64,000 bases of DNA, from NCBI RefSeq assembly GCF_014200455.1, contig NZ_JACHBW010000019.1, forward strand, positions 62,001 to 126,000. Direction: 5' to 3'. The position numbers and the translations under genes were made by a program. The notes below the pieces were generated by a model. The model did no database searches and was not told the DNA's origin. It saw only the letters and a program-made list of their open reading frames with translations. This DNA comes from Paraburkholderia bannensis. GTDB lineage: Bacteria; Pseudomonadota; Gammaproteobacteria; Burkholderiales; Burkholderiaceae. How positions within the stretch are numbered: the stretch's first letter is position 1; every line of letters begins with the position of its first letter. Below, piece after piece: positions 1-7,703 of the stretch.

Positions 1-547
1 AAAAAAAGACTGTGCTGTTCACGGCCAAACGCTTGAACAGATCGACCAGAACCGCACGCGCGGTAGCATCGAGTCCATTGCCCGGTTCATCGGCGATGAT
101 GACGGCAGGCTGGCCGATGGTGGTCGCCGCGAGGAAGAATTTCTTGCGCGTGCCCAGCGACATCTGCTCGAATTGCTTTTCCATATGCGGCGCCAGTCCA
201 AACTGTTCGGCGATGTCGAGCGTGCGGGCGTCGAGCGTCACGCCCTTGGCGGACGCCACGAGTTCGAGAAGCGCCCTGCCGGTCTGGAACGGCGAGGCCA
301 TGCAATCGTCGGGCACATACGCCAGCGCAGCCTTCGCCTTGAGCGGCGCGCTGCGCAGCGAATGACCGTCGAGCCAGACCTCGCCTCTGCTGGCGTCGAG
401 CACGCCCGCGAGAATGCCAAGCAGCGTGGATTTGCCGCTGCCGTTCTCGTCGCACAGCGCGACGCAGCCGGCGCCGGAAGCGAAATGAAGTCCTTCGAAG
501 ACGACGTGGTTGTCGAAGCGTTTGCCGAGATTTTCGAATCGGAGCAT
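1..547 (-). CDS. ABC transporter ATP-binding protein, 3' end beyond window
   Basis: The minus-strand frame opens at an ATG (545-547) and stays open to the window edge, giving about 182 residues of an ABC ATPase nucleotide-binding domain that would power a membrane permease. It shows a P-loop CDENGSGKST near residue 32, a signature-like MSLGTRKK (a diverged LSGGQ) near residue 130 and a Walker B segment AVIIADEPG. The first glycine of the P-loop is replaced by Asp, a variation seen in some ABC-2/lantibiotic-type ATPases. The partner permease is not evident; a short hydrophobic frame sits just 5' of it (559-831). The substrate cannot be told. The family is certain; intactness is unknown because the 3' end is missing. 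Confidence 0.85.
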   Translation of the reverse strand, partial: MLRFENLGKRFDNHVVFEGLHFASGAGCVALCDENGSGKSTLLGILAGVLDASRGEVWLDGHSLRSAPLKAKAALAYVPDDCMASPFQTGRALLELVASAKGVTLDARTLDIAEQFGLAPHMEKQFEQMSLGTRKKFFLAATTIGQPAVIIADEPGNGLDATARAVLVDLFKRLAVNSTVFF

Positions 548-558
548 GGGTCAGTCGA

Positions 559-831
559 TTAAACGAACCATGGCCAGGCCACAGTGAGCCAGACCGCCGC
601 CGCTATTGTACCGAGCAACGGCGATTGTCCAGGCACATAGCGTTGTGGCGCATAGAGCACGGCAAGCAATGGACCATCGCCAGCCCCCACGATGGCATTC
701 ACACCATCAGCCTTCAAACCGCCGACGAGGAAAACGTTGACGACGAGGCAACCGGCTCGCCCAGCCCCGCAAGCCGCACCGGCGCGCAATTGTTGGTGAG
801 TTAGCTGCCATACGTCGTCCGGCCGAGCCAC
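559..831 (-). pseudogene. Possible C-terminal remnant of a membrane protein upstream of the ABC ATPase
   Basis: A 90-codon minus-strand frame ends 11 nt before the ATPase start, the usual spacing for a permease-ATPase pair. Its last 35 residues are hydrophobic and end in AAAVWLTVAWPWFV, which could be a final transmembrane helix. The front half is Arg/Ala/Gly-rich and not membrane-like, no strong ribosome site precedes it, and the frame cannot be extended upstream. I read it as a decayed permease end or a chance frame. No family assignment is possible from sequence alone. Confidence 0.25.
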
Positions 832-1488
832 GTTGTCTGCTGCAAGGAACTGCCGCTCAGCACCAGTTGATGGTCGATCGGCCCGGCGTGCGGACGCGCT
901 CGACTTTCAGGGCGAACGCCCGCGCGCGACGCTGGAATTCAACACGCGCGCCCCGCCGCAAAACTGGAAGTTTCAGGTGTACCGTTGGAGCGCCGATACG
1001 GCGCACGTGCGCGCCAGGCGCGATTCAACGTCGCGCCATCTTGGCGGAATCCTCCTGGGAAATGGCTGCCAGATACGCTGCGCTCACGTTGCCAATGAAA
1101 TAAGCTAGCCAAGGAAAACGTAAATCTCAATGCGGCCTCGCAGGATCCCTGAGTAAAGCCGGGTGCTGTCGATAATCGAATACTAATACACCGGAAAATG
1201 CAGCGCACGCGAAGCGTAATCAAACCTTGGAACGACGTAAAAAAGGAGGCGGACAGCACCAACCAGCAAAGGCAGCCGAACACCGAATAAACTCGCTGCC
1301 TTTCATCACCACGTCATTTGACCATCGAACAAAAACCTGAAGGAACTGACGGATAGCGTGTGGGAGCGTCGTGCATCGGGCAGGGAATCCGCGGGGAAGG
1401 TTTGCACGGAGCCGATGCCGGGAAAGTGGAATAAGCGCTGCTGTATCCGCACGGTGCTTGCCGTTAGCGCCGAACATGCGAGTCATTA
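832..1488. other. Non-coding or decayed stretch with no supported gene
   Basis: Several short overlapping frames exist on both strands, but none has a family signature, a good ribosome site or consistent codon bias. GC falls toward 1100-1330 compared with neighbouring genes, which fits degraded or non-coding DNA between the ABC remnant and the acetyltransferase gene. No repeat, tRNA or insertion-sequence end was recognised. Confidence 0.5.
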
Positions 1489-2517
1489 GTGAAACGCGAC
1501 AATAATTTTGCCTCACTCGGCAAGCGTGCAAAGACGTGCGAGATCATTTCGCCCACAACGATTGCACCGTTTTCTCCCCAGTCGGCCAGCGCCGCACTCT
1601 CGATATTCCACGAACCCTGGTGGCTCGACATCGCTACGCAGGGAAGCTGGAAACTCGCCACGGTAAATCGCAACAAGCAGATCATCGGAGAGATGCCTTA
1701 TACGCCGACGCGTCTGCGTCTGTGGCGCGTAGCACACCTTCCGCCGCTCACACGCACGCTCGGACCCGTGATCAAACCGGTGATGGGGAGCATCGCGTCT
1801 CAACGGCATCATCGCCTCGATGTCACCGCAAAGCTGATTGAGCAGCTTCCCGACTGCGACAGCTTTTTCCAGGTATTCGATCCGCGCATCGACGATGCAA
1901 TCGCCTTTGCCCTAAAGGGCTATTCGGTGTCGGCACGCTATACCTTTCAGATCGATGCGAATTGCTCGACCGACGAAGCATGGGCAAATCTCGATACCAA
2001 GACCCGCAATGTGATCCGCAGCGCCGACCGCAATCTGACGATCGCGCCGATCGCCACGCCAGGCGAGTTCACCCGGTTTTACGAAGCCAATCTTGCCTCT
2101 CGCTCGCGCACCAATGCTTACTCGTCGGAGATCATGCGCCAACTCGTCAAGGACTTCGTCGAGCGCAAGTCAGGCACCCTGCTTGGCGCATACGGAACGA
2201 GCGGCCGGCTCGTCGCGGCGATTGGCCTGGTATGGGACCGTCACGCGGCGTACTATCTGCTGTCGTCGCGCGTGCAGGACGCCCATTGCGGCTCGATCAG
2301 CCTGTTGCTCTGGACCGGCATCCAGCGCGCGCTGGCGAGCAAGCTCACGTTCGACTTCGACGGTTTCGCGAGCCCTTCGACATTTCATTTCCTCAGTGCC
2401 TTCGGCGCGACGTTGCGCCAGCGCCTCGCCGTCGAACGGCTTGGCACCGGCTACTCGTTAGCGCGCGCGCTCAAACGAAGGATCGCGCCAAGCACGGAGT
2501 TCATACCCACGCTCTGA
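1489..2517 (+). CDS. FemAB/GNAT-like acyltransferase family protein
   Basis: This 342-residue soluble protein resembles the GNAT/FemAB-like family (peptidoglycan bridge or BioF2-like acyltransferases). Supporting stretches are a central DTKTRNVIRSADRN helix, a segment starting GEFTRFYEANLASRSR, and a C-terminal core GTLLGAYGTSGRLVAAIGLVWDRHAAYYLLSS, the paired-strand pattern of the second GNAT fold, followed by FDFDGFASPS. Such proteins transfer an amino acid or acetyl group to an amine in the envelope; the substrate here is unknown. It stands alone, far from neighbours. The ATG follows no strong Shine-Dalgarno sequence, so a downstream start is possible. No transmembrane segment is visible. 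Confidence 0.6.
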   Translation: MKRDNNFASLGKRAKTCEIISPTTIAPFSPQSASAALSIFHEPWWLDIATQGSWKLATVNRNKQIIGEMPYTPTRLRLWRVAHLPPLTRTLGPVIKPVMGSIASQRHHRLDVTAKLIEQLPDCDSFFQVFDPRIDDAIAFALKGYSVSARYTFQIDANCSTDEAWANLDTKTRNVIRSADRNLTIAPIATPGEFTRFYEANLASRSRTNAYSSEIMRQLVKDFVERKSGTLLGAYGTSGRLVAAIGLVWDRHAAYYLLSSRVQDAHCGSISLLLWTGIQRALASKLTFDFDGFASPSTFHFLSAFGATLRQRLAVERLGTGYSLARALKRRIAPSTEFIPTL

Positions 2518-2666
2518 ACTCACGAACGCTAGCGCAAGGTGCGTGCACGCTCCGCTTTTCCTCACCGATGAAACCAGCAACGTTTGGCGGATGAACGATC
2601 ATCCGTTCAGATCACTCTACGTTCCCGCCGCCGGGCAAGGGCGCGCCATTGTTTAACGACATGCAA

Positions 2667-2695
2667 TTGACGCGCGCGCCCTGCGCCTCTAAGCT
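2667..2695 (+). promoter_or_regulatory. Probable sigma70 promoter of the B12-type leader
   Basis: TTGACG (2667-2672), a 17-nt spacer and TAAGCT (2690-2695) resemble a sigma70 promoter placed about 10 nt before the riboswitch-like element. The match is good at -35 and fair at -10. It suggests the leader may still be transcribed although the gene behind it is truncated. Confidence 0.4.
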
Positions 2696-2705
2696 TGCGC
2701 ACTGA

Positions 2706-2820
2706 TGGTTCCCCGGCCACGGGATCAAAAGGGTACGCAGTAGTGCCCGTGCTGACGCCCGGGCGTAGAGTCTGCGGTTGCCCCCCGCAAAACTGTGAGC
2801 GGCGAGTCCATGTCATTGAG
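2706..2820 (+). ncRNA. Cobalamin riboswitch, probably truncated at its 3' side
   Basis: The stretch carries boxes of the AdoCbl aptamer: GGTTCCCC (2708-), GATCAAAAGGG (2723-2733) and the highly conserved block around CCCCCCGCAAAACTGTGAGC (2781-2800) followed by GGCGAG. These match the B12-box core (CCCCCGCAACTGT-AGCGG). The 3' GCCACTG and GGGAAGGC elements are degenerate or absent: only GTCATTG (2812-2818) remains before the sequence enters NiCoT coding DNA. B12 riboswitches commonly control cobalt transporters, which fits the downstream remnant. Identification of the core is confident; function is doubtful. Confidence 0.75.
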
Positions 2821-2823
2821 GAC

Positions 2824-3078
2824 TGGGCTTTCGTGCGCCCGATCCACAAGCTCTATTACAACCTCACGATCACCCTTGTTTCGGTGGCGGTTGCGGTGCT
2901 GATCGGCGGTATCGAAACATTGGGACTACTCGCCGATCAGTTCAAATTCAAGGGCGGCTTCTGGGATCTGACCGGCACGTTGAACGACAACTTCAACAAC
3001 CTGGGCTTCGTCATCATCGGCGTGTTTGTCTTTGCCCGGGTCGCCTTGTTCCTGATTTATCGCGCGAAAGGCTACGAC
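2824..3078 (+). pseudogene. C-terminal remnant of a NiCoT (HoxN/NixA-type) cobalt/nickel permease
   Basis: About 85 residues, beginning WAFVRPIHKLYYNLTITLVS and including IGGIETLGLLADQF, LNDNFNNLGFVIIG and a last membrane helix ending LIYRAKGYD, match the extreme C-terminus of NiCoT permeases, normally about 330-350 residues. The N-terminal HX4DH metal-binding region and the first six or so helices are absent. The frame begins inside the riboswitch-like leader and runs on past the normal end into DNA antisense to marR. The simplest reading is a deletion that joined the B12 leader to the gene's 3' end. It cannot be a working transporter. Confidence 0.8.
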
Positions 3079-3144
3079 AATCCGCCGACGTTTCAGTCCG
3101 GCAAATGGCTCGCCTTTGCAGGCAAGCGCGCAGGTTATGTTCCG

Positions 3145-3648
3145 TTATGCTTCGACATCGCGTATCAGCTTGTCGAGCAGACGGTCGAGCTGCTTGCGCT
3201 CGCGCACGCTCAACGCCTTCAAGGCGTCCTGCTCGTTGGCAATATGATGCGGAAGGATTTCGTCGATCAGATCGAAGCCCTTCTGCGTCAGACGGACATC
3301 CACACTGCGCCGATCCTTCGCGGAAGCGCGCCGTTCAATCAACCCCGAACGTTCGAGCCGGTCAAGCCGGCTTGTCATCGCGCCTGAGGACAGCATCAGA
3401 GCTTCGTAGAGTTCGGTGGGCGTGAGCTGGTAGGGCTCGCCGGCACGGCGCAACGCCGCAATCACATCGAACTCCCCGGTCTGCAAGCCGAATTGCGCCG
3501 CCAGCGGCATCAGTCGCGTGCGCTCGATCAAATGCGTGGCCTCCAGCAGACGGCCAATCGTCGCCATGACATCAGCGTCGATGTCCGGTCTTTCCCTGCG
3601 CCACTGCTCTGCCGCGCGCCTGGCTCGCCCCATCTCTGTCACTCCCAT
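3145..3648 (-). CDS. MarR family transcriptional regulator
   Basis: The 167-residue protein has the MarR winged-helix layout: an N-terminal dimerisation helix, then FGLQTGEFDVIAALRRAG, LTPTELYEALMLSSGAMTSRLDRLERSGLIER (recognition helix near residues 80-105) and the wing DRRSVDVRLTQKG. MarR proteins are usually dimeric repressors released by small aromatic or lipophilic ligands. It is divergent from an MFS permease (3739) with palindromes in the 90-bp gap, so it probably represses that permease and itself. The start ATG at 3646-3648 lies 8 bp downstream of a perfect 12-bp palindrome. Confidence 0.92.
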   Translation of the reverse strand: MGVTEMGRARRAAEQWRRERPDIDADVMATIGRLLEATHLIERTRLMPLAAQFGLQTGEFDVIAALRRAGEPYQLTPTELYEALMLSSGAMTSRLDRLERSGLIERRASAKDRRSVDVRLTQKGFDLIDEILPHHIANEQDALKALSVRERKQLDRLLDKLIRDVEA

Positions 3649-3656
3649 GCAATTTT

Positions 3657-3668
3657 CTTGACGTCAAG
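3657..3668. promoter_or_regulatory. Palindromic operator next to marR
   Basis: CTTGACGTCAAG is a perfect 12-bp palindrome 8 bp upstream of the marR start. It is followed by GATATC and shares the string TCAAGATA with the second palindromic site at 3707-3733, as expected for two binding sites of one MarR dimer. Confidence 0.6.
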
Positions 3669-3706
3669 ATATCAGCTTGCGTCCGAGTTGTAACCAGGCT
3701 AGTTTA

Positions 3707-3733
3707 CTCGATATCAAGATACTTTATATCGAG
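3707..3733. promoter_or_regulatory. Inverted-repeat operator upstream of the MFS gene
   Basis: CTCGATAT-N11-ATATCGAG is a perfect 8-bp inverted repeat ending 5 bp before the MFS start codon. A smaller repeat, TATC-AA-GATA, lies within it. Its position would block transcription or initiation of the permease gene, consistent with MarR repression. Confidence 0.6.
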
Positions 3734-3738
3734 CGACT

Positions 3739-4947
3739 ATGAATCAATCTGAAATTGTGAAGAAACCGGTGATCGTGGCAGGCGCAATCGTTGCGCTTGC
3801 ATTGAATCTGCGGCCGACGATGGCGGCTGTTGGCCCTGTGCTGGACGGCATCATGGCCGGGACGGGACTCAATCACGCGGGCGCCGGCATGCTCACCTCG
3901 CTGCCAGTGGGCGTCATGGGCGCGGGGTCGCTACTTAGCGGACCGCTGCAACGACGGGGGAGCCAGCGCGCCTACGTGGGCTTTGGCATCGCCCTGATTG
4001 CCGCCGCGTGCGCCGCTCGCGCCTTCGAGCGAGGCGCAACGGCTATGCTGATTACCGCGTTGCTTGCCGGTGCGGGAATCGCGCTGATCCAGGCGTTGAT
4101 GCCCGCGTTCATCAAACGCGTCTATGGTGCGCGCGCCAGCGCGATGATGGGGCTGTACACCACGGCAATCATGGGCGGAGCCGCTGCGGCGGCCGCGCTC
4201 GCGGCACCGCTTGCGCAAGTCTGGGGATGGTCCGGCGCGCTGGCCGTCTGGGCGCTTCCGGCATTGTTTGCTTATCTGCTCTGGCTCGCGGCGACGCATC
4301 GATTCAGCCCTTCTCGCGCGCCTGGCATTTCAGCCACGCACACGTCTCCATTGCGTTACGCGCCCTGGCGGCAGTGGCGCGCATGGGAACTCATGCTGTT
4401 CTTTGGCGTGGGCACGGGCGCTTATACGCTCGTGCTCGCCTGGTTGCCGCCGTTCTACACGCAGCTCGGCTGGAGCCGCGCCGATGCGGGCTATCTTCTC
4501 GCAGGCGTCACGGTTGCCGAAGTCGTCGCCGGTCTCGCGGTATCGGCCTTGATCGCGCGCATGCCGGACCGGCGCAAGCCGCTGCTGGCCGCACTCGCCC
4601 TGCTGATCGGCGGCCTTGCCTGCCTGTTGAGCGCGCCGCTCGCCCTGGCGGCCGTCGCATGCGTGTTGCTTGGTTTGGGCATTGGCGCGCTGTTTCCGCT
4701 CTCGTTGATCGTCGCACTCGACCATAGCGATAATCCGACACGCGCCGGCGAACTAGTGGCCTTCGTCCAAGGCGGCGGCTATCTGATCGCGAGTCTCACG
4801 CCACTGCTTGCCGGTGCGTTGCGCGATCGCTTCGCGGATCTTACGAACGCGTGGGCCATCATGCTCGCGGGGGCGTTTCTGCTTTGCCTGCTCTGCACGC
4901 GCTTTTCGCCGCGCTCGTACGCGCGTTTTTCTACCGGGCACGCTTGA
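3739..4947 (+). CDS. MFS transporter, CynX/NimT (cyanate-permease-like) family
   Basis: The 402-residue, 12-helix permease opens with VAGAIVALALNLRPTMAAVGPVL, the typical first helix of the CynX/NimT branch (NLRPxxxxVGPL). Helices are spread evenly along the length, with a short central loop near residues 190-215. Family members move cyanate, 2-nitroimidazole or other small anions or drugs by proton coupling. The divergent marR and intervening operators suggest induction by a toxic or aromatic compound, pointing to efflux, but the substrate is not predictable. The start follows the operator directly and lacks a strong ribosome site. Confidence 0.88.
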   Translation: MNQSEIVKKPVIVAGAIVALALNLRPTMAAVGPVLDGIMAGTGLNHAGAGMLTSLPVGVMGAGSLLSGPLQRRGSQRAYVGFGIALIAAACAARAFERGATAMLITALLAGAGIALIQALMPAFIKRVYGARASAMMGLYTTAIMGGAAAAAALAAPLAQVWGWSGALAVWALPALFAYLLWLAATHRFSPSRAPGISATHTSPLRYAPWRQWRAWELMLFFGVGTGAYTLVLAWLPPFYTQLGWSRADAGYLLAGVTVAEVVAGLAVSALIARMPDRRKPLLAALALLIGGLACLLSAPLALAAVACVLLGLGIGALFPLSLIVALDHSDNPTRAGELVAFVQGGGYLIASLTPLLAGALRDRFADLTNAWAIMLAGAFLLCLLCTRFSPRSYARFSTGHA

Positions 4948-5469
4948 TGTGAAGCGGCGGCAGCGCCCCTCTGGACCGCTTGCCGCCTCCGGTCACAATC
5001 AGCAGTCCAGATTAAACTGCCTGGCCCAGCGCATTGCGGGGAGCGGCTTTCGCGTTGGCAAACTTCGGAGCCAGCGCGCGTCGGCGGGCGAGCGGGCGGG
5101 CCGCGCCCTGAAAAGCCACCAGAGCATCTGAATTCGATGTCTGGCGAAGCTATCGCTCGCCGGGTGTCCATTCCGGACTATAGCCGCCCAGCGCCGGGTG
5201 ATACATCTCGTCGCCGCAACGCTGCGTGAATTAGACATTGAGCCGATCCTCGCGCAATCCGAGGATCTCGACGCAAACGTGACGGGAGGCTGGCTGTGAT
5301 CTGACAAATAAAATATCGCATGATGAATAAACATACAAACACGCCAGGTAACTGAATCTTCCGATCAACTTGTTTTCACTTCACCCTACGCTATACTCAA
5401 TTATTAAAATATCGCCCACATTAATGGAGCGAATCAATACGCTTTGACCGTGTCGGGGAGGCCCCTCAA
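4948..5469. other. Intergenic stretch without a supported gene
   Basis: The first half (to about 5250) is GC-rich with short unsupported frames. A minus-strand frame gives CGDEMYHPALGGYSPEW near 5165-5215, which could be the edge of a decayed gene but has no recognisable family. The second half (5290-5440) is AT-rich and probably carries the promoter of the small gene at 5470. Confidence 0.4.
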
Positions 5470-5679
5470 TTGGACCGACAGGTGAAACTCATGTTTGCCT
5501 TCGTGATCATGGTGGCCGTCGCCGCTTTCGTGCCTTATGTCGCCACTCCGGCCGTTCAGCATGCAGTGACCTCCCGAACAGCAACGCAACCGAGCCAGGA
5601 CCTAGGCGGTGCTCCCCCGCAGACGACCGCTGCGACTGGCGCACCGGTCGAAGCGGGCTCCATGCTACCGACGCAATAG
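5470..5679 (+). CDS. Small membrane-anchored or secreted hypothetical protein
   Basis: A 69-residue product has one hydrophobic N-terminal segment (VKLMFAFVIMVAVAAFVPYVA) and then a Thr/Ala/Pro/Gln-rich hydrophilic tail. This fits an uncleaved anchor or signal peptide with a short periplasmic tail. TTG at 5470 is supported by GGGGAGG (5455-5461) 8 nt upstream; ATG at 5491 is the alternative. It stands alone between AT-rich DNA and the 3' end of the carbonic anhydrase gene. No family or function is recognised. Confidence 0.5.
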   Translation: MDRQVKLMFAFVIMVAVAAFVPYVATPAVQHAVTSRTATQPSQDLGGAPPQTTAATGAPVEAGSMLPTQ

Positions 5680-5729
5680 CTCGCAAACAGGTTTGAGACA
5701 GCTCCAAAACAGGTCCAAAACGACCTGAT

Positions 5730-6290
5730 TCAAAGCTCGTTAGCAATCCGCCGATAACCGCGCACGAGGCGGTTATTGGTCTGCGCGACATCTTCCGAGA
5801 ATTCCGCGGCGCTCGCCGACACCTTCGGAATCGTCGCGAGATCGGTCGCGGGCCCGATCCGCACTGTCGATGGTACGTAAAAGCCTTCGGGCAGATCGCA
5901 ACCGTCCACCACCGCGTTATGACGCACCACGCATCCCACGCCCACCGAGCAGTTGAACAGCACGCTATTGAAGCCGATAAACACGCGATCGCCAACGCTG
6001 CACGGACCATGCACGATGGCGCGATGCGCGATCGACGTATGGCTGCCGATCGTCACTGCCGCGCCCGACTTCGAATGAATGACTACGCCATCCTGAATAT
6101 ACGAGTGCGCACCAATCACAATCGGCTCGATCTCGCCATTCGTATCGGTTTCATCGGCGCGAATCACCGCATACGGGCCGATAAACACGTCTTGCTCGAC
6201 CACCACGCGTCCGCACAGGATCGCGGTGGGATCGACGAACGCGCTCTCATGCACCACGGGCAGATCGCCGCGCGGATTCTTTCTGATCAT
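5730..6290 (-). CDS. Gamma-carbonic anhydrase family protein (hexapeptide repeat)
   Basis: The 186-residue protein is a left-handed beta-helix built from hexapeptide repeats (VVVEQDVFIGPYAVIR..., VTIGSHTSIAHRAIVHG...). Three histidines sit where gamma-class enzymes bind metal: H72 (VVIHS) and H89/H94 (AHRAIVHG, five residues apart). Such trimers hydrate CO2 to bicarbonate, though many relatives are of unproven activity. It follows the ZigA-type GTPase gene by 12 bp on the same strand and is probably co-transcribed from the Zur-controlled promoter. That context suggests a paralogue with its own metal supply made under zinc limitation. Confidence 0.85.
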   Translation of the reverse strand: MIRKNPRGDLPVVHESAFVDPTAILCGRVVVEQDVFIGPYAVIRADETDTNGEIEPIVIGAHSYIQDGVVIHSKSGAAVTIGSHTSIAHRAIVHGPCSVGDRVFIGFNSVLFNCSVGVGCVVRHNAVVDGCDLPEGFYVPSTVRIGPATDLATIPKVSASAAEFSEDVAQTNNRLVRGYRRIANEL

Positions 6291-6302
6291 TGCCCTGCAC
6301 CC

Positions 6303-7559
6303 TCACCAGATAATGTCGATGTCCCGCGCTTCCCGCGCGTCCTTCATTTCAGCCTCTTCGGGAACCGTACCGCCCCAAGCAGGAAAGGGATCGGCGAAAT
6401 CGCCCCACGCTTGCGGCCCCGCGGACATTTCCACATCGTCCAGCAGGCAGGCGTCCAGGCGGCGGCGTAGCGCGGCTTCGTCCATATCGATGCCGATCAG
6501 CACCAGCTCCTGACGCGCGTCGCCCACGTTCACGTCCCAGTTTTCATGGATGAAGGCGAGCGATTCGTCGTCGGTTGGCCAGTGCGACTTCGGTACCGCA
6601 GCCCACCAGAGTCCTGCCGCGCCGTGACGACACACGGAGCCCGCCTGCGACCACGAGCCCGCATGGCTCGGGCGGCTCGCCAGCCAGAAAAAGCCCTTCG
6701 AGCGCACCACGCCCGGCCATTCGCTATTCACGAGCTCCCAGAAACGCTGCGCATGCATGGGCCGACGCGCGCGCCACACAAAGCTGCCAATGCCGTATGC
6801 CTCGGTTTCCGGCGTATGTTCGCCGCGCAGTTCCTGCAGCCAGCCCGGCGCTTTCGCGGCTTGGTCGAAATCGAACAGCTTCGTATCGAGCAGGCGATCG
6901 AGCGGCACCCGGCCGAACTGGGCGATTTCGATGCGAGCACGCGGATTCAGCCCGCGCAGAATGGCGCCGAGGCGTTCGCGATCTGCCGTGTCGATCAGGT
7001 CGATCTTGTTGATGACCAGCACATCGCAGAATTCGATCTGCTCGATCAACAGGTCGGCCACGGTGCGCTGGTCTTCCTCGCCGAGCGATTCCCCGCGCGC
7101 CTCCAGGCTGTCCTGCGAGCCGTAATCGTTGAGGAAATTGAAGGCGTCGATCACCGTCACCATGGTGTCGAGACGTGCGACGTCGGACAGGCTACGGCCG
7201 TCTTCATCGGCAAATGTGAAGGTCTCGGCCACCGGCAGCGGCTCGGAAATCCCCGTCGACTCGATCACCAACTGGTCGAAGCGCCCCGCTTTCGCAAGCC
7301 GGTCAACCTCCAGCAGCAGGTCCTCGCGCAAGGTGCAGCAAATGCAGCCATTGCTCATTTCGACGAGTTTTTCATCGGTGCGCGCAAGCTGGGCGCCGCC
7401 ATCTCGCACCAGCGCCGCGTCGATGTTCACCTCGCTCATGTCGTTGACGATGACGGCCACGCGGCGTCCTTCGCGGTTGTTCAGAATGTGGTTCAGCAGC
7501 GTCGTCTTGCCGGCGCCAAGAAAGCCGGAAAGGACGGTGACCGGCAAGCGTGAGTCCAT
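6303..7559 (-). CDS. zigA: Zinc metallochaperone GTPase of the ZigA/CobW (G3E) family
   Basis: The 418-residue protein has the G3E GTPase layout: Walker A GFLGAGKTT (residues 12-20), the metal-binding CxCC in NGCICCTLRED (C72, C74, C75), the guanine-specifying NKID and a C-terminal CobW_C domain (SKGFFWLASRP...). G3E proteins use GTP to deliver metal to client enzymes; the ZigA branch is made under zinc starvation. AGGAG lies 6 nt before the ATG. A perfect 12-bp palindrome like the Zur operator lies 40 bp upstream. A gamma-carbonic anhydrase follows in the same operon and is a plausible client or replacement. The exact subfamily is inferred from context and length. Confidence 0.9.
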   Translation of the reverse strand: MDSRLPVTVLSGFLGAGKTTLLNHILNNREGRRVAVIVNDMSEVNIDAALVRDGGAQLARTDEKLVEMSNGCICCTLREDLLLEVDRLAKAGRFDQLVIESTGISEPLPVAETFTFADEDGRSLSDVARLDTMVTVIDAFNFLNDYGSQDSLEARGESLGEEDQRTVADLLIEQIEFCDVLVINKIDLIDTADRERLGAILRGLNPRARIEIAQFGRVPLDRLLDTKLFDFDQAAKAPGWLQELRGEHTPETEAYGIGSFVWRARRPMHAQRFWELVNSEWPGVVRSKGFFWLASRPSHAGSWSQAGSVCRHGAAGLWWAAVPKSHWPTDDESLAFIHENWDVNVGDARQELVLIGIDMDEAALRRRLDACLLDDVEMSAGPQAWGDFADPFPAWGGTVPEEAEMKDAREARDIDIIW

Positions 7560-7598
7560 GGGGGCTCCTTTTCGTTCTGGATATGCGCGGATTTTGCG

Positions 7599-7610
7599 AT
7601 GTTATAACAT
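7599..7610. promoter_or_regulatory. Zur-like operator
   Basis: ATGTTATAACAT is a perfect palindrome extended to GATGTTATAACATAAC, closely matching the proteobacterial Zur box (GTTATAACATAAC-type). It lies between the divergent zigA operon and the His-rich EamA permease gene, 40 bp from the zigA start, so zinc-bound Zur could repress both. Confidence 0.75.
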
Positions 7611-7703
7611 AACATTTAAAAAGACCACAGCCGAAGTCGGGCGCTGCGGCGGCCCAGCTCCCATCGGCGATAATCGGCGGGTTCCCAGCGCGCCGCGCCT
7701 GCC

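Noticed and set aside
833..1108. Short plus-strand frame of 91 codons
   Set aside because: No ribosome site, no family pattern, and inconsistent codon use; treated as non-coding.
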